Shown: positions 17,898 through 27,205, counted from the stretch's first letter. The stretch: 64,000 bases of DNA from RYN-111 sp046723735 (GCA_046723735.1 JBKOVB010000032.1:13912-77911); one strand, 5' to 3'. Numbers and translations are program-made. Notes: generated by a model not told the origin, from the sequence alone.

Positions 17898-18923
17898 TCA
17901 CCTTGGGGTAGACGGTTTGCCCCTTCCTCGCAGGAGGTCCAGGAGCTCCTGCTGAGAGCCGACGTGCAGCTTCGCGAACACGGACGACAGGTGATTGCGC
18001 ACGGTGCTCTGCGACAGGAACAGGTCCCTCGATATCGCAGGGACCCGGTCCCCGGCGAGCAGCCGAGAGACGATGACCGACTCACGGCTCGAGAGCTTCG
18101 ACAGCGAGTCGAGCTGCGCCTCGGCCACCTGCCCGCCCAACGCGTGCGAGGTCTTCAGGGCATCGATCCCATGGGCCAGGTGGGTGAGCAACTCGACGAT
18201 CTCGTGGGGGGCCACGTCGTTGGACGAAGCGGCACCAGGGGCGACGGAGAACGCGCTGCCGTGCGGGTCCTGGAGCGGTGTCACGAGCAGCTGCACCGGT
18301 AGCGTTGAACCGTCCCCGCGCACCAGGTCGGCCTGCGTTGGAACCCCTCGCCCGGTGATGCTGGCCTGCTGGAGTGCCGTCATGAGGGTGTTGACCGACG
18401 CCGGGGTGACCAGCTCGAGCATCGAGCGCCCCACCAGCTGCGCCGTCGGCAGCCCGAAAGCCGCTTCCGCGTCGGTGCAGATCCTGGTGATCACCAGATT
18501 GGGTCCCACCGCGCCCAGCGCACGCGGCTCGGACTCCTCCGTCTTGGACGGTAAGGTCAGTCGCGAGGCTGGCGAGGTGGACGCGATGATCGCCACCACG
18601 AAAGCCGGTGGTACCGCGTCGACGGCACGACGGACCCAGATCGTGATGGGCATGGGCTTGCCAGCGGCGTCGAGGACACGTGTCGTCTCCAGGCCCTGAA
18701 GCCGCCCGCTCATCAGCAGCGGCAGAGCACCTGGGCCCTCGTCAAGAGTGACCTCGTCCAACGTCTTCCCGAGGATCTCCCTGCCGCCTGCCGGTTCGAG
18801 AACCGTCATGGCTGCCGAGCTGCCCGCGACGATGCACGTCGACGGCAGCTCGATGAGCAGAGCTGGGAGGGGGCTCTGCTCGACTGCGCTCGTGAGCCTC
18901 TCGAGGAGGCGATGAGACGACAT
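17898..18923 (-). CDS. PAS-PAS-LuxR transcriptional regulator
   Basis: 341 residues. The first PAS-like region is about 10-125 ('PLPALLIELPSTCIVAGSSA'), the second about 145-245 ('GLPTAQLVGRSMLELVTP'), and the LuxR helix-turn-helix about 270-330 ('LSSRESVIVSRLLAGDRVPA', 'LFLSQSTVRNHLSSVFAKLH'). It is cytoplasmic, with no receiver domain, so the signal is probably sensed by PAS. Start taken at ATG 18923 (weak GAAGAG upstream); TTG/ATG at 18956/18953 would add 10-11 residues. It is followed after 216 bp by its shorter paralogue, suggesting tandem duplication. Confidence 0.82.
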   Translation of the reverse strand: MSSHRLLERLTSAVEQSPLPALLIELPSTCIVAGSSAAMTVLEPAGGREILGKTLDEVTLDEGPGALPLLMSGRLQGLETTRVLDAAGKPMPITIWVRRAVDAVPPAFVVAIIASTSPASRLTLPSKTEESEPRALGAVGPNLVITRICTDAEAAFGLPTAQLVGRSMLELVTPASVNTLMTALQQASITGRGVPTQADLVRGDGSTLPVQLLVTPLQDPHGSAFSVAPGAASSNDVAPHEIVELLTHLAHGIDALKTSHALGGQVAEAQLDSLSKLSSRESVIVSRLLAGDRVPAISRDLFLSQSTVRNHLSSVFAKLHVGSQQELLDLLRGRGKPSTPR

Positions 18924-19134
18924 GGGCGCTCTTCGGACGCAACGCGGGTTCATCAAGCCGTGCGGCCCAGACGCAGTATGCCATTTGCCCTGGGCGGCGA
19001 CTCACGGCTGCCGGGGCCCGCTTGTAGCCCGGCCAGCAGGGGTGCCGGTCCGGGACCAGGACGTCGATCGGGCCCGTAGTTGGTGGCGGCAGCCGCGGGA
19101 ATGGAGCACCCGGACGTCGTATGCCGTTAGCCCG

Positions 19135-19596
19135 TCATTCGCCGTACACGTGCGCGCGGCCCTCCCATGGGGTGCTGAGCACGACGGTCGTGCGGGTCGA
19201 GACCTGTGCCGCCGCTCGGATCGCCTGCAGCAGCACCTCGAGCTCACCCGGCCCGGGCACCCGCACCTTGAGGATGTAGCTCTCGTCGCCAGCCACGCTG
19301 TGGCACGCCTCGATCTGCGGGATGTGCTGCAACCGTTCGGGAGCGTCGTCGACGGCGGCCGGGTCGATGGGCTTGATGGACACGAACGCCGTCAGGGGGG
19401 CTCCCGCCGCGACCGGGTCCACCTGCGCGCCGTACCCGTGGATCGCGCCGCGCTGCTCGAGTCGCCGCACCCGCTGGTGCACGGCGCTCGTCGACAGCCC
19501 GGTGTCCTTGGCGAGGTCGGTGTAAGAGCGGCGGCCGTCGGCCGCCAGCAGCCGCAGCAGGAGCCGGTCGACCGGGTCGAGCTCGGAGGTCGTCAT
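19135..19596 (-). CDS. Lrp/AsnC-family transcriptional regulator
   Basis: 153 residues. The N-terminal winged helix-turn-helix 'LDPVDRLLLRLLAADGRRSY' with 'TGLSTSAVHQRVRRLEQRGA' (about 6-60) is followed by a RAM/ligand domain ('ACHSVAGDESYILKVRV', about 95-112). It overlaps the acyl-CoA dehydrogenase stop by 4 bp, so it is co-translated. In mycobacteria an Lrp regulator (LrpA) sits beside lat; here lat is 8 kb away across the accessory stretch, so this may be the displaced lat regulator, though coupling to the dehydrogenase suggests a local target as well. Confidence 0.88.
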   Translation of the reverse strand: MTTSELDPVDRLLLRLLAADGRRSYTDLAKDTGLSTSAVHQRVRRLEQRGAIHGYGAQVDPVAAGAPLTAFVSIKPIDPAAVDDAPERLQHIPQIEACHSVAGDESYILKVRVPGPGELEVLLQAIRAAAQVSTRTTVVLSTPWEGRAHVYGE

Positions 19597-20738
19597 GCGC
19601 GCGTGAGCGAGCGGCCGATGACGACCCTCTGCACCTGGTTGGTGCCCTCGAAGATCTGCATGATCTTGGCCTCTCGGAAGTAGCGCTCGGCGGGGAAGTC
19701 CTCGACGTAGCCGGCTCCCCCGAGCACCTGGACCGCATCGGTCGTCACGCGCATCGCCGTGTCGGTGGCGAACAGCTTGGCCATGCTGGCTTGCGGCCCG
19801 TAGGGCTTGCCCGCGTCCCGGCGGCGAGCGGCCTCGAGGTAGAGCGCCCGGGCCGCTGCGACCTGCGTGGCCATGTCGGCGAGCAGGAACGACAACCCCT
19901 GGAACTGTGCGATGGGGCGGCCGAACTGCTTGCGCTCCCCCGCGTACGACGTCGCCAGGTCGAGGGCGGCTTGCGCGAGTCCGACTGCGCAGGCGGCGAT
20001 GCCGAGGCGGCCGCCGTCGAGCGCACTCATCGCGATGGCAAAACCCTTGCCCTCGTCGGCGATCAGCCGGTCCGCGGGCACCCGGGCGCCGTCGAGGACC
20101 ACGGTCGCGGTGTGCGACGACCGCATGCCCATCTTCTTCTCGGGCGGCTGCGGAAGCAGGCCTGGCGTGTCGGACGCGGCCAGCAGACAGGAGATGCCGG
20201 ACGGGCCCTCCCCGCCGGTGCGGACCATGAGGTTGTAGAAGTCCGCATGCCCGCCGTGGGTCACCCAGGCCTTGGCGCCGTTGACGACGTAGGTCTCGCC
20301 GTCACGCACCGCCCGCGTGGACAGAGCCGCCGCGTCGGAGCCGCTGTGCGCCTCCGACAGGCAGTACGCGCCGAGCAGCTCACCCCCGAGCATCTCGGGC
20401 AGGAACCGCTCGCGCTGCTCCTCCGTGCCCCACGCGAAGACCGGGAAGCAGGACAGCGTGTGGACGCTCACGCCCACCGCGAACCCCGACCAGCCGCGGG
20501 CGATCTCCTCGAGGACCTGCAGGTAGACCTCGTACGGCTGCCCACCGCCGCCGTACTGCTCGGGGTAGGCGAGACCGAGCAGGCCCGCCCGGCCGAGCGT
20601 GCGGAAGAGCTCCCGGGGGAAGGATGCGGTCGCCTCGGCCTGCTCGACCTGCGTGAGGACCTCGCGTTCCACCAGCTCATGGGTGAGCTCCAACAGCGCC
20701 TCGGCCTCGGACGTGGGCAGGCTGCGCTCGACGGGCAC
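19593..20738 (-). CDS. Acyl-CoA dehydrogenase
   Basis: A 381-residue FAD enzyme of normal family length. 'YCLSEAHSGSDAAALSTRA' (about 126-144) is the flavin signature 1, 'GERKQFGRPIAQFQ' the middle block, and 'QVLGGAGYVEDFPAERYFRE' and 'IMQIFEGTNQVQR' carry the catalytic Glu near 365. It introduces the alpha,beta double bond in an acyl-CoA and passes electrons to ETF. Substrate chain cannot be told; branched or medium acyl-CoA is plausible. GTG start behind GGAGGGA. It forms a two-gene operon with the Lrp regulator. Confidence 0.92.
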   Translation of the reverse strand: MPVERSLPTSEAEALLELTHELVEREVLTQVEQAEATASFPRELFRTLGRAGLLGLAYPEQYGGGGQPYEVYLQVLEEIARGWSGFAVGVSVHTLSCFPVFAWGTEEQRERFLPEMLGGELLGAYCLSEAHSGSDAAALSTRAVRDGETYVVNGAKAWVTHGGHADFYNLMVRTGGEGPSGISCLLAASDTPGLLPQPPEKKMGMRSSHTATVVLDGARVPADRLIADEGKGFAIAMSALDGGRLGIAACAVGLAQAALDLATSYAGERKQFGRPIAQFQGLSFLLADMATQVAAARALYLEAARRRDAGKPYGPQASMAKLFATDTAMRVTTDAVQVLGGAGYVEDFPAERYFREAKIMQIFEGTNQVQRVVIGRSLTRA

Positions 20739-20803
20739 TGGGTCTCCCTCCGCTGTGGTGTCGTGGCGAACCTATCGCTGCGGCCATCTGACAGGCTTCG
20801 GGT

Positions 20804-21715
20804 ATGGCCGGTCAGCTCCTGCTCCTCGACGCCCCCGCCCTGTGGTACCGCGCCTTCCACGGTGTCCCCGACTCGATCCGCTCGCCCCAGGGTGAGCCGG
20901 TCAACGCGGTCCGCGGCTTTCTCGACCTCGTCGCGCGGGTGGTCCGCGACACCCGTCCGGCCCGGATGGTGGCGGCCGTCGACCTGGCCTGGCGGCCCGC
21001 TTTCCGGGTAGCCGCGGTGCCGTCGTACAAGACCCATCGGGCGCTGCCCAACGGGGCCGAGAAGGAGCCGGAAGGCCTTGCGCCCCAGGTGAACGTGCTG
21101 CTCGAGGTGCTGCCGGCGCTCGGCGTGCCGGTCGCGGGCGCCGAGGGGTACGAGGCCGACGACGTGCTCGGCACGCTGGCCACCCGCGAGCCGGGGCCGG
21201 TGGACGTGGTGACGGGCGACCGGGACCTGCTGCAGCTGGTCGACGACAGCAAGCCGGTGCGCGTGCTCTACGCCGTCGAGAAGATGAAGCCGTACGACGA
21301 GGCTGCCGTCACCGCCAAGCACGGCATTCCCGGGCGGGCGTACGCGGAGTACGCGGTGCTGCGCGGCGACCCGAGCGACGGGCTGCCCGGCGTGAAGGGG
21401 GTGGGCGAGAAGACGGCCGCGGCGCTCGTCAGCCGGTTCGGGTCGGTGGAGGGCATCGTGGCCGCCCTCGACGCCGGAGGCGACGACGGCTTCCCCGCGG
21501 GCTCCCGGCTCAAGCTCGAGGCGGCCCGCGACTACCTCGCCGTCGCGCCGGCGGTCTCGCGGGTGGTCCGCGACCTGCCGCTGCCGGCCTACGACGACGC
21601 CCTCCCCCGCACGCCGCGGGACCCCGAGGCCGTCGTGGCGCTGGCCGACCGCTGGGGCCTCGACAGCTCGTTGGAGCGCTTCCTGCAGGCGGTGGAGACC
21701 GCCCTCGCCGGGTAG
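20804..21715 (+). CDS. 5'-3' exonuclease / flap endonuclease
   Basis: 303 residues, the stand-alone form of the DNA polymerase I N-terminal nuclease. Metal-site blocks are 'LLLDAPALWYRAFH' (Asp near 8), 'VAAVDLAWRPAFR', 'AEGYEADDVLGTLA' and 'VVTGDRDLLQLVDD'; the helix-3-turn-helix DNA clamp is 'GLPGVKGVGEKTAAALV' near 200. It should remove RNA primers or 5' flaps. It matches the position and type of mycobacterial Rv2090. No clear ribosome-binding site precedes the ATG. It is 11 bp upstream of glpD. Confidence 0.9.
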   Translation: MAGQLLLLDAPALWYRAFHGVPDSIRSPQGEPVNAVRGFLDLVARVVRDTRPARMVAAVDLAWRPAFRVAAVPSYKTHRALPNGAEKEPEGLAPQVNVLLEVLPALGVPVAGAEGYEADDVLGTLATREPGPVDVVTGDRDLLQLVDDSKPVRVLYAVEKMKPYDEAAVTAKHGIPGRAYAEYAVLRGDPSDGLPGVKGVGEKTAAALVSRFGSVEGIVAALDAGGDDGFPAGSRLKLEAARDYLAVAPAVSRVVRDLPLPAYDDALPRTPRDPEAVVALADRWGLDSSLERFLQAVETALAG

Positions 21716-21718
21716 GGT
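21713..21718 (+). promoter_or_regulatory. -10 element for glpD embedded in the exonuclease stop codon
   Basis: TAGGGT includes the TAG stop of the exonuclease gene and ends 8 nt before the glpD GTG, which lacks a Shine-Dalgarno. Confidence 0.35.
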
Positions 21719-21726
21719 GACTACTC

Positions 21727-23418
21727 GTGGGTAACCCCGCCTTCTCGCAGCGCAACCGCGCCACGGAGCTGGGTGCTGCCGCGTCGGAGGAGCTCGACGT
21801 CCTCGTCGTCGGCATGGGGGCCACCGGGGCCGGCGTCGCGCTCGACGCGGCCAGTCGCGGGCTGCGGGTCGCCGTCCTCGATCGCGGCGACATGGCGAGC
21901 GGCACGTCCTCGAAGAGCAGCAAGCTCGTGCACGGCGGCCTGCGGTATCTGGAGAACTACGAGTTCGGCCTGGTGCGCGAGGGCGTCGTCGAGCGGCAGA
22001 TCCTCAACCGCATCGCCCCACACCTCGTGCGCCCGATGGACTTCCTCTACCCGGTCTGGCACGACACGGCACGGCGGCGGCTGCTCGGACTGGGCCTCAC
22101 GACCTACGACGTGTTCGCCCTCGCGTCGCTCGCCGGCCGAGGCGGCAGCCCACGTCGGCACGAGCGCCTCAACGCCGAGGAGGCGGTCGCCAAGGCCCCT
22201 GCGCTCGCCGAGAGCGGGCTCGAGTACGCGTATCTCTACGGCGACTCCGCCACCGACGACGCCCGCCTGGTGCTCGCGGTGGTGCAGGCCGCTCGGCGGT
22301 TCGGAGCCCTCACCGTCACGCACGCCGAGGTCACCGGCCTGACCATGCGCGACGGCCGGGTGGCGGGCGCCGAGGTCACCGACCGGCTGACCGGCGACGC
22401 GTTCGCAGTGCGGGCGCGGCACGTCGTCAACGCCACCGGTGTGTGGACCGACACGCTGCAGGCCTACGAGGAGCCGGGGCGGCCCGCGGTGGTGCAGCCC
22501 TCGAAGGGCGTCCATCTCGTCGTACCGCGTGAGCGCCTGCCCCTGCTGGACGCGTCCGTGCTGCTGCCGTCGAAGCAGGGCGACGAGCGCTCGATGTTCG
22601 CCATCCCGTGGGGCCGGCAGACCATCCTCGGCACCACCGACACGCAGTACGACGGCGAGCTGGACGACCTGGCGCTGACCGCCGAGGACCTCGAGTACGT
22701 GCTCGCTGCAGGCAACGCAGTCTTCAAGCAGGGCCTGACCGAGGAGGACGTGCTGGGCGCGTGGGCAGGCGTGCGTCCGCTGCTGCGGCAGGCCGGCAGC
22801 GGGTCGATGAGCGACATGAGCCGGCGCCACGTGCTCGTCGAGGGCTCCGGCGGGCTGCTCACGATCACCGGGGGCAAGCTCACGACGTACCGGCGGATGG
22901 CCAAGGACGTCGTCGACCGCATCGTCGACCGGGACGGGCTGAAGGCGCGCTGCCGCACCGGGCAGATCCCGCTGTCGGGCACCCGGCCGGTGGCCGTGCT
23001 CGAGGGCGAGGTCGCGGCTGCCGCACGCGTGCTCGGGCTGCCCGACGACGTCGCCCCGAACCTCGTGCGGCAGTGCGGCGAGACCGCGCTGCACGTGCTG
23101 TCGCTGGTCGCGGCCGACCCGTCGCTCGGGCGGCAGCTGTCGCCGGCGGCACCGCACATCGCGGCCGAGGTCGTGCACGCGGCCCGGTCGGAGGGCGCCT
23201 GCTCGCTCGACGACGTCTTCAGCCGACGCACCCGTTTGTCGCTGCGGGCCAAGGATGCCGCGCTGCCGAGCGCGCCTCTGGCCGCACGGCTGCTGGCCGC
23301 GCACCTGGGCAAGGACCAGACCTGGGCCGACGAGCAGGTGTGGGCCTACGCGGCGGCCGTCCGGGCCGAGCGCGGGGTGCTCGGGCTGCCGGACGTGCGG
23401 CTGCCCGCCGCGGGCTGA
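21727..23418 (+). CDS. glpD: Glycerol-3-phosphate dehydrogenase (FAD, respiratory)
   Basis: 563 residues. FAD-binding 'VVGMGATGAGVALDAASRG' (about 27-45), 'SGTSSKSSKLVHGGLRYLE' (about 60-78), 'HVVNATGVWTD', 'AIPWGRQTILGTTDTQYDG', and the C-terminal DAO_C region ending 'RAERGVLGLPDVRLP'. It oxidises glycerol-3-phosphate to DHAP at the membrane face and gives electrons to quinone. GTG start. It ends 3 bp from the convergent helY stop. No glpF or glpK is adjacent. Confidence 0.93.
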   Translation: MGNPAFSQRNRATELGAAASEELDVLVVGMGATGAGVALDAASRGLRVAVLDRGDMASGTSSKSSKLVHGGLRYLENYEFGLVREGVVERQILNRIAPHLVRPMDFLYPVWHDTARRRLLGLGLTTYDVFALASLAGRGGSPRRHERLNAEEAVAKAPALAESGLEYAYLYGDSATDDARLVLAVVQAARRFGALTVTHAEVTGLTMRDGRVAGAEVTDRLTGDAFAVRARHVVNATGVWTDTLQAYEEPGRPAVVQPSKGVHLVVPRERLPLLDASVLLPSKQGDERSMFAIPWGRQTILGTTDTQYDGELDDLALTAEDLEYVLAAGNAVFKQGLTEEDVLGAWAGVRPLLRQAGSGSMSDMSRRHVLVEGSGGLLTITGGKLTTYRRMAKDVVDRIVDRDGLKARCRTGQIPLSGTRPVAVLEGEVAAAARVLGLPDDVAPNLVRQCGETALHVLSLVAADPSLGRQLSPAAPHIAAEVVHAARSEGACSLDDVFSRRTRLSLRAKDAALPSAPLAARLLAAHLGKDQTWADEQVWAYAAAVRAERGVLGLPDVRLPAAG

Positions 23419-23421
23419 AGG

Positions 23422-26097
23422 TCAGACGCTGGACCAGGCGACCACGCCTCGCCGTACCGCGTCGAACGCCTCCTGGGCCGTTGCCCGGACCGGGGCCTCG
23501 GCGATGAGGACGATCTGGCTGAGCAGGTCGAGCAGCTGCTTGCACCAGCGCACGAAGTCGCCCGGCGCGAGGTCGGGGTCGTCGAGCAGCACCTGCTCCA
23601 CGTCCGCGCCCGAGGCCCAGCGCCACACCGCCCACGCGAAGCCGGTGTCGGGCTCCTGCAGGAAGTCCAGGCCGTGCGCGGCTTCCACGTCGCGCAGCCG
23701 TGCCCACAGCCGGTGCTGCTCCTCGAGGGCGTGCCGGACGGCGCCGCCCGGGAGCTGGCCGACCTGCTCAGGGCGGCGTGACTCGTAGACCAGCGTCGAC
23801 ACCACGGCAGCGAGCTCGGCGGGGCTCAGGGGGTCCCACAGACCCGCGCGCAACGACTCCACGACCAGCAGGTCGGCATCGTTGTAGACCCGGCCCAGTT
23901 GCCGACCGGCGTCGGTGACCCGCTCGCCCTCGAGGTAGTGCAGCTCCTCGAGCAGCGCGCAGACCTTGTCGAAGACGCGAGCGATGGAGTGCGTCTTGCT
24001 CTGCACCCGGCGTTCCAGCGCGTCGGTGTCGTGCCGCAGCCGCGCCCACCGCTCGGCCCATCGCAGGTGCTGCTCGCGCTCGTCGCACCCGTGCACGGGG
24101 TGCTGCCGCAGCCACTGGCGCAGCTCGGCAAGCTGCGCGTCGTCCGCGGCCGCCGACCGGCTGCGCCGGGGCCGCTCGGGCCGGACGCCGAGCGCGCGGA
24201 TCGACGAGGCCAGGTCCCGGCGGGTCTGCGGGCTGCGGTGGTTGACGTTCTTCGGCACCCGGATCCGGCCCAGGGGCTCCACCGCAGTCGGGAAGTCGGC
24301 CTCGGACAGCCGGCCCGCCCAGCGGTCCTCGGTCACCACCAGGGGGTGCGCCTGGCCGCCCGGCCCGAGCCCGGGGTCGAGCACCACCGCGAGTCCGGCA
24401 CGGCGGCCGTGCGGCACCGAGATGACGTCGCCCACCTTGAGCGCCTCCAGCGAGGCCGCGGCCTGGGCGCGCCGCTGTGCCGACCCCTGGCGGGCCAGCT
24501 CCGACTCGCGCCGCTTCACGGCCTGCCGGAGCTGGTCGTACTCGCGCACGTCCCCGAGGTGGCAGCTCATGCCTTCCTGGTAGCCCTCCAGCGCCTCCAG
24601 GTTGCGGCTGACCTGCCTGGCCAGCCCTACGACCGACCGGTCGGCCTGGAACTGCGCGAAGGAGCTCTCCAGCAGCGCCCGGGCGGTCTCACGCCCCACG
24701 CTGCCCACGAGGTTGACCGCCATGTTGTACGACGGCCGGAAGCTCGAGCGCAGCGGATAGGTGCGGGTCGAGGCGAGGCCCGCCAGCTGGCGCGGGTCGA
24801 AGCCGGGCTGCCACAGCACGACGGCGTGCCCCTCGACGTCGATGCCCCGGCGGCCCGCCCGCCCGGTGAGCTGCGTGTACTCCCCCGGTGTCACGTCGAC
24901 GTGCGCCTCGCCGTTCCACTTCACGAGCTTCTCGAGCACGACCGAGCGGGCCGGCATGTTGATGCCGAGCGAGAGGGTCTCGGTGGCGAAGACCGCCTTG
25001 ACGAGGCCCTCGGCGAACAGCTCCTCGACGACCTCCTTGAACGTGGGCAGCAGCCCGGCGTGGTGCGCAGCCAGCCCCCGCTCCAGCCCCTCCAGCCACT
25101 CCCAGTAGCCCAGCACCCGCAGGTCCGCGCGCGGCAGGTCCGCGGTGCGTGTCTCGACCCGGCGGCGGATCTCCGTGCGCTCCTCGGGGGTGGTGAGCCG
25201 CAGCCCGGCGCGCAGGCACTGCTCGACGGCGGCCTCGCAGCCGGCGCGGCTGAAGATGAACGTGATCGCGGGCAGCAGCCCCTCGCGGTCAAGCCGCTCC
25301 AGCACGGCCGGGCGGCTGGGCACGGAGGGTCGCGGCGGGCGTCCGCGGTCGCGCGGGCGCGGCCGGTCCTCCTCCCGTGTCCTCCGCATGAGCTCGGGGT
25401 GCACGTCGCCGTGCGCCTCGCCGTGCGCCTCGAAGAGGTCGTACAGCCGTCCCCCCAGCAGCACGTGCTGGAACAACGGCACCGGGCGGTGCTCCTCGAC
25501 CACCACCTCGGTGTCGCCGCGCACCGTCACGAGCCAGTCGGCGAACTCCTCGGCGTTGCTCACGGTCGCCGACAGCGAGGTGAGCACCACGTCGTCCGGG
25601 AGGTGGATGATCACCTCCTCCCAGACGGCGCCGCGGGCCCGGTCGGCGAGGTAGTGGACCTCGTCCATGACCACGTGCCCCAGACCGCGCAGCGCCGGCG
25701 AGCCGCTGTAGAGCATGTTGCGCAGCACCTCGGTGGTCATCACGACGACCTCGGCGTCGCCGTGGACCGAGACGTCACCGGTGAGCAGCCCGACGCGGTC
25801 CGTGCCGTAACGGGCAACGAGGTCGCCGTACTTCTGGTTCGACAGGGCCTTGATCGGGGTGGTGTAGAAGCACTTGCGGCCCGCCTGGAGCGCCAGATGT
25901 ACGGCGAACTCCCCCACCACGGTCTTGCCGGCGCCCGTGGGCGCTGCGACGAGCACTCCGCGGCCCTCTTCCAGGGCCCGGCAGGCGGTGCGCTGGAACG
26001 CGTCGAGCCCGAAGGGATAGCCGATCTCGAAGGACGCCAGGGCCGGCCCCGGCTGGGTGGACCGGAACGCGGCGTACCGCTCGGCCGGCGTGCTCAC
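23422..26097 (-). CDS. helY: Ski2/Mtr4-like DEAD/H helicase
   Basis: 891 residues. RecA-like domain 1: Walker A 'VAAPTGAGKTVVGEFAVHLA' near 50, 'VVMDEVHYLADRARG' and 'SLSATVSNAEEFADWL'. Domain 2: 'LSLGINMPARSVVLEKLVKW', 'QLTGRAGRRGIDVEGHAVV'. The rest holds a beta-barrel-like segment and a C-terminal DSHCT region. It is the actinobacterial HelY, presumed RNA helicase of unknown target; mycobacteria have it at the same place, next to tatC. The GTG start is 6 nt after TAGCCT, suggesting its own leaderless promoter. Confidence 0.93.
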   Translation of the reverse strand: MSTPAERYAAFRSTQPGPALASFEIGYPFGLDAFQRTACRALEEGRGVLVAAPTGAGKTVVGEFAVHLALQAGRKCFYTTPIKALSNQKYGDLVARYGTDRVGLLTGDVSVHGDAEVVVMTTEVLRNMLYSGSPALRGLGHVVMDEVHYLADRARGAVWEEVIIHLPDDVVLTSLSATVSNAEEFADWLVTVRGDTEVVVEEHRPVPLFQHVLLGGRLYDLFEAHGEAHGDVHPELMRRTREEDRPRPRDRGRPPRPSVPSRPAVLERLDREGLLPAITFIFSRAGCEAAVEQCLRAGLRLTTPEERTEIRRRVETRTADLPRADLRVLGYWEWLEGLERGLAAHHAGLLPTFKEVVEELFAEGLVKAVFATETLSLGINMPARSVVLEKLVKWNGEAHVDVTPGEYTQLTGRAGRRGIDVEGHAVVLWQPGFDPRQLAGLASTRTYPLRSSFRPSYNMAVNLVGSVGRETARALLESSFAQFQADRSVVGLARQVSRNLEALEGYQEGMSCHLGDVREYDQLRQAVKRRESELARQGSAQRRAQAAASLEALKVGDVISVPHGRRAGLAVVLDPGLGPGGQAHPLVVTEDRWAGRLSEADFPTAVEPLGRIRVPKNVNHRSPQTRRDLASSIRALGVRPERPRRSRSAAADDAQLAELRQWLRQHPVHGCDEREQHLRWAERWARLRHDTDALERRVQSKTHSIARVFDKVCALLEELHYLEGERVTDAGRQLGRVYNDADLLVVESLRAGLWDPLSPAELAAVVSTLVYESRRPEQVGQLPGGAVRHALEEQHRLWARLRDVEAAHGLDFLQEPDTGFAWAVWRWASGADVEQVLLDDPDLAPGDFVRWCKQLLDLLSQIVLIAEAPVRATAQEAFDAVRRGVVAWSSV

Positions 26098-26103
26098 GAC
26101 GTG

Positions 26104-26109
26104 AGGCTA
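26104..26109 (-). promoter_or_regulatory. -10 element for a leaderless helY mRNA
   Basis: TAGCCT on the minus strand, 6 nt before the GTG of helY; no Shine-Dalgarno. Confidence 0.45.
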
Positions 26110-26122
26110 TGCCCCGTGTGGC

Positions 26123-26947
26123 TCAGAGGGGGGACGGGCGCGGGTCGACGTACGAGGTCTCGTCGTCGGCGTAGCCCTCGACGTCCGCGTCTGCAGTGCG
26201 GCGCTTGCGTCTGCCCCTGTCTGCAAGCCAGGCGATGCCGACCGACAGGCCGTAGAGCATCGTGACGGGCAGTGCCATCGCGAGGAAGGTGATCGGGTCC
26301 GTGCTCGGGGTGAGGACGGCGGACATGAAGGCGATGCCTGCCACCATGGGTCGCCACATGCCACCCATCCGGCGGGCGCTCAGGACCCCCAGCATGTTCA
26401 GGAACACGAGCACGACGGGGAACAGGAAGGCCGCGCCGAAGGCGACGAGCGTCAGGACGACGAACGACAGGTAGCTCGACAGGTCGGTGAGCGGCACGAG
26501 CTTGTCGCCACCCACGCTCAGCAGGAACTGCAGCCCCTTGTCGATGGTCAGGTACGCGAAGGTCACGCCGATCGCGAACAGCACCAGGGAGGCTCCGAGG
26601 AAGCCGGCGGCGTAGCGGCGTTCCTTGCGGTGCAGGCCGGGGGTGATGAAGGCCCCGAGCTCGTAGAGCCACACCGGGGCCGCGAGGACGACGCCGCCGA
26701 TGCCAGCGATCCGCAGGCGCACCGAGAACTGGGTGAAGATGTCGTGCACGTACAGGTTGCAGTGCGGTCCCGCCACCTGCGTGCGGCAGTAGGGCTCGCG
26801 TAGGAAGTCGAACACCGGCTGGTAGATCACGAGTCCCACGACCGCCATGCCGATGCCGATCGCGAGGAAGGAGATCAGCAGGCGCGTGCGGAGCTCGCGG
26901 ATGTGCCCAGCGAGCGACATCCGCCCGTCGGGCGGACGGCGGGCCAA
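26123..26947 (-). CDS. tatC: Twin-arginine translocase subunit TatC
   Basis: 274 residues with six predicted membrane helices. The cytoplasmic N-terminal signature 'MSLAGHIRELRTRLLIS' (about 10-26) and 'PVWLYELGAFITPGLHRKER' (about 91-110) with its conserved Glu form the signal-peptide binding site. TatC recognises the RR motif and recruits TatA. The C-terminal tail is charged. It lies 9 bp after tatA in the same direction. No tatB is visible in the window. Confidence 0.96.
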   Translation of the reverse strand: MARRPPDGRMSLAGHIRELRTRLLISFLAIGIGMAVVGLVIYQPVFDFLREPYCRTQVAGPHCNLYVHDIFTQFSVRLRIAGIGGVVLAAPVWLYELGAFITPGLHRKERRYAAGFLGASLVLFAIGVTFAYLTIDKGLQFLLSVGGDKLVPLTDLSSYLSFVVLTLVAFGAAFLFPVVLVFLNMLGVLSARRMGGMWRPMVAGIAFMSAVLTPSTDPITFLAMALPVTMLYGLSVGIAWLADRGRRKRRTADADVEGYADDETSYVDPRPSPL

Positions 26948-26956
26948 CGAGCGGTC

Positions 26957-27205
26957 CTAGCGCTCGGTGTCGCCGCTCGAAGAGTCGAGCGGCTTGCCCG
27001 TGTAGGGGTCGAACTTGTACGCCGGTGGCTGCGCGGGCGGGAGCGCCTCGGGCTTGTCGTCCTCGCGCAGCCCGCGGGTCTCCGCCTTGAGGATGCGCAA
27101 CGAGCGGCCGAGCGAGCGTGCCGAGTCGGGCAGCCGCTTGCTCCCGAAGACCAGCAGGACCACCAGCAGGACCAGGATCAGCTCCCAGCCACCGGGCAGG
27201 TTCAC
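26957..27205 (-). CDS. tatA: Twin-arginine translocase subunit TatA
   Basis: 82 residues: N-terminal membrane helix 'WELILVLLVVLLVFGSKRLP' (about 7-26) with the FG hinge, amphipathic helix 'DSARSLGRSLRILKAETRGL', then a Pro-rich acidic tail. Many copies form the export pore with TatC. GTG start behind GAGGAG. It is translated just upstream of tatC. Confidence 0.95.
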   Translation of the reverse strand: MNLPGGWELILVLLVVLLVFGSKRLPDSARSLGRSLRILKAETRGLREDDKPEALPPAQPPAYKFDPYTGKPLDSSSGDTER

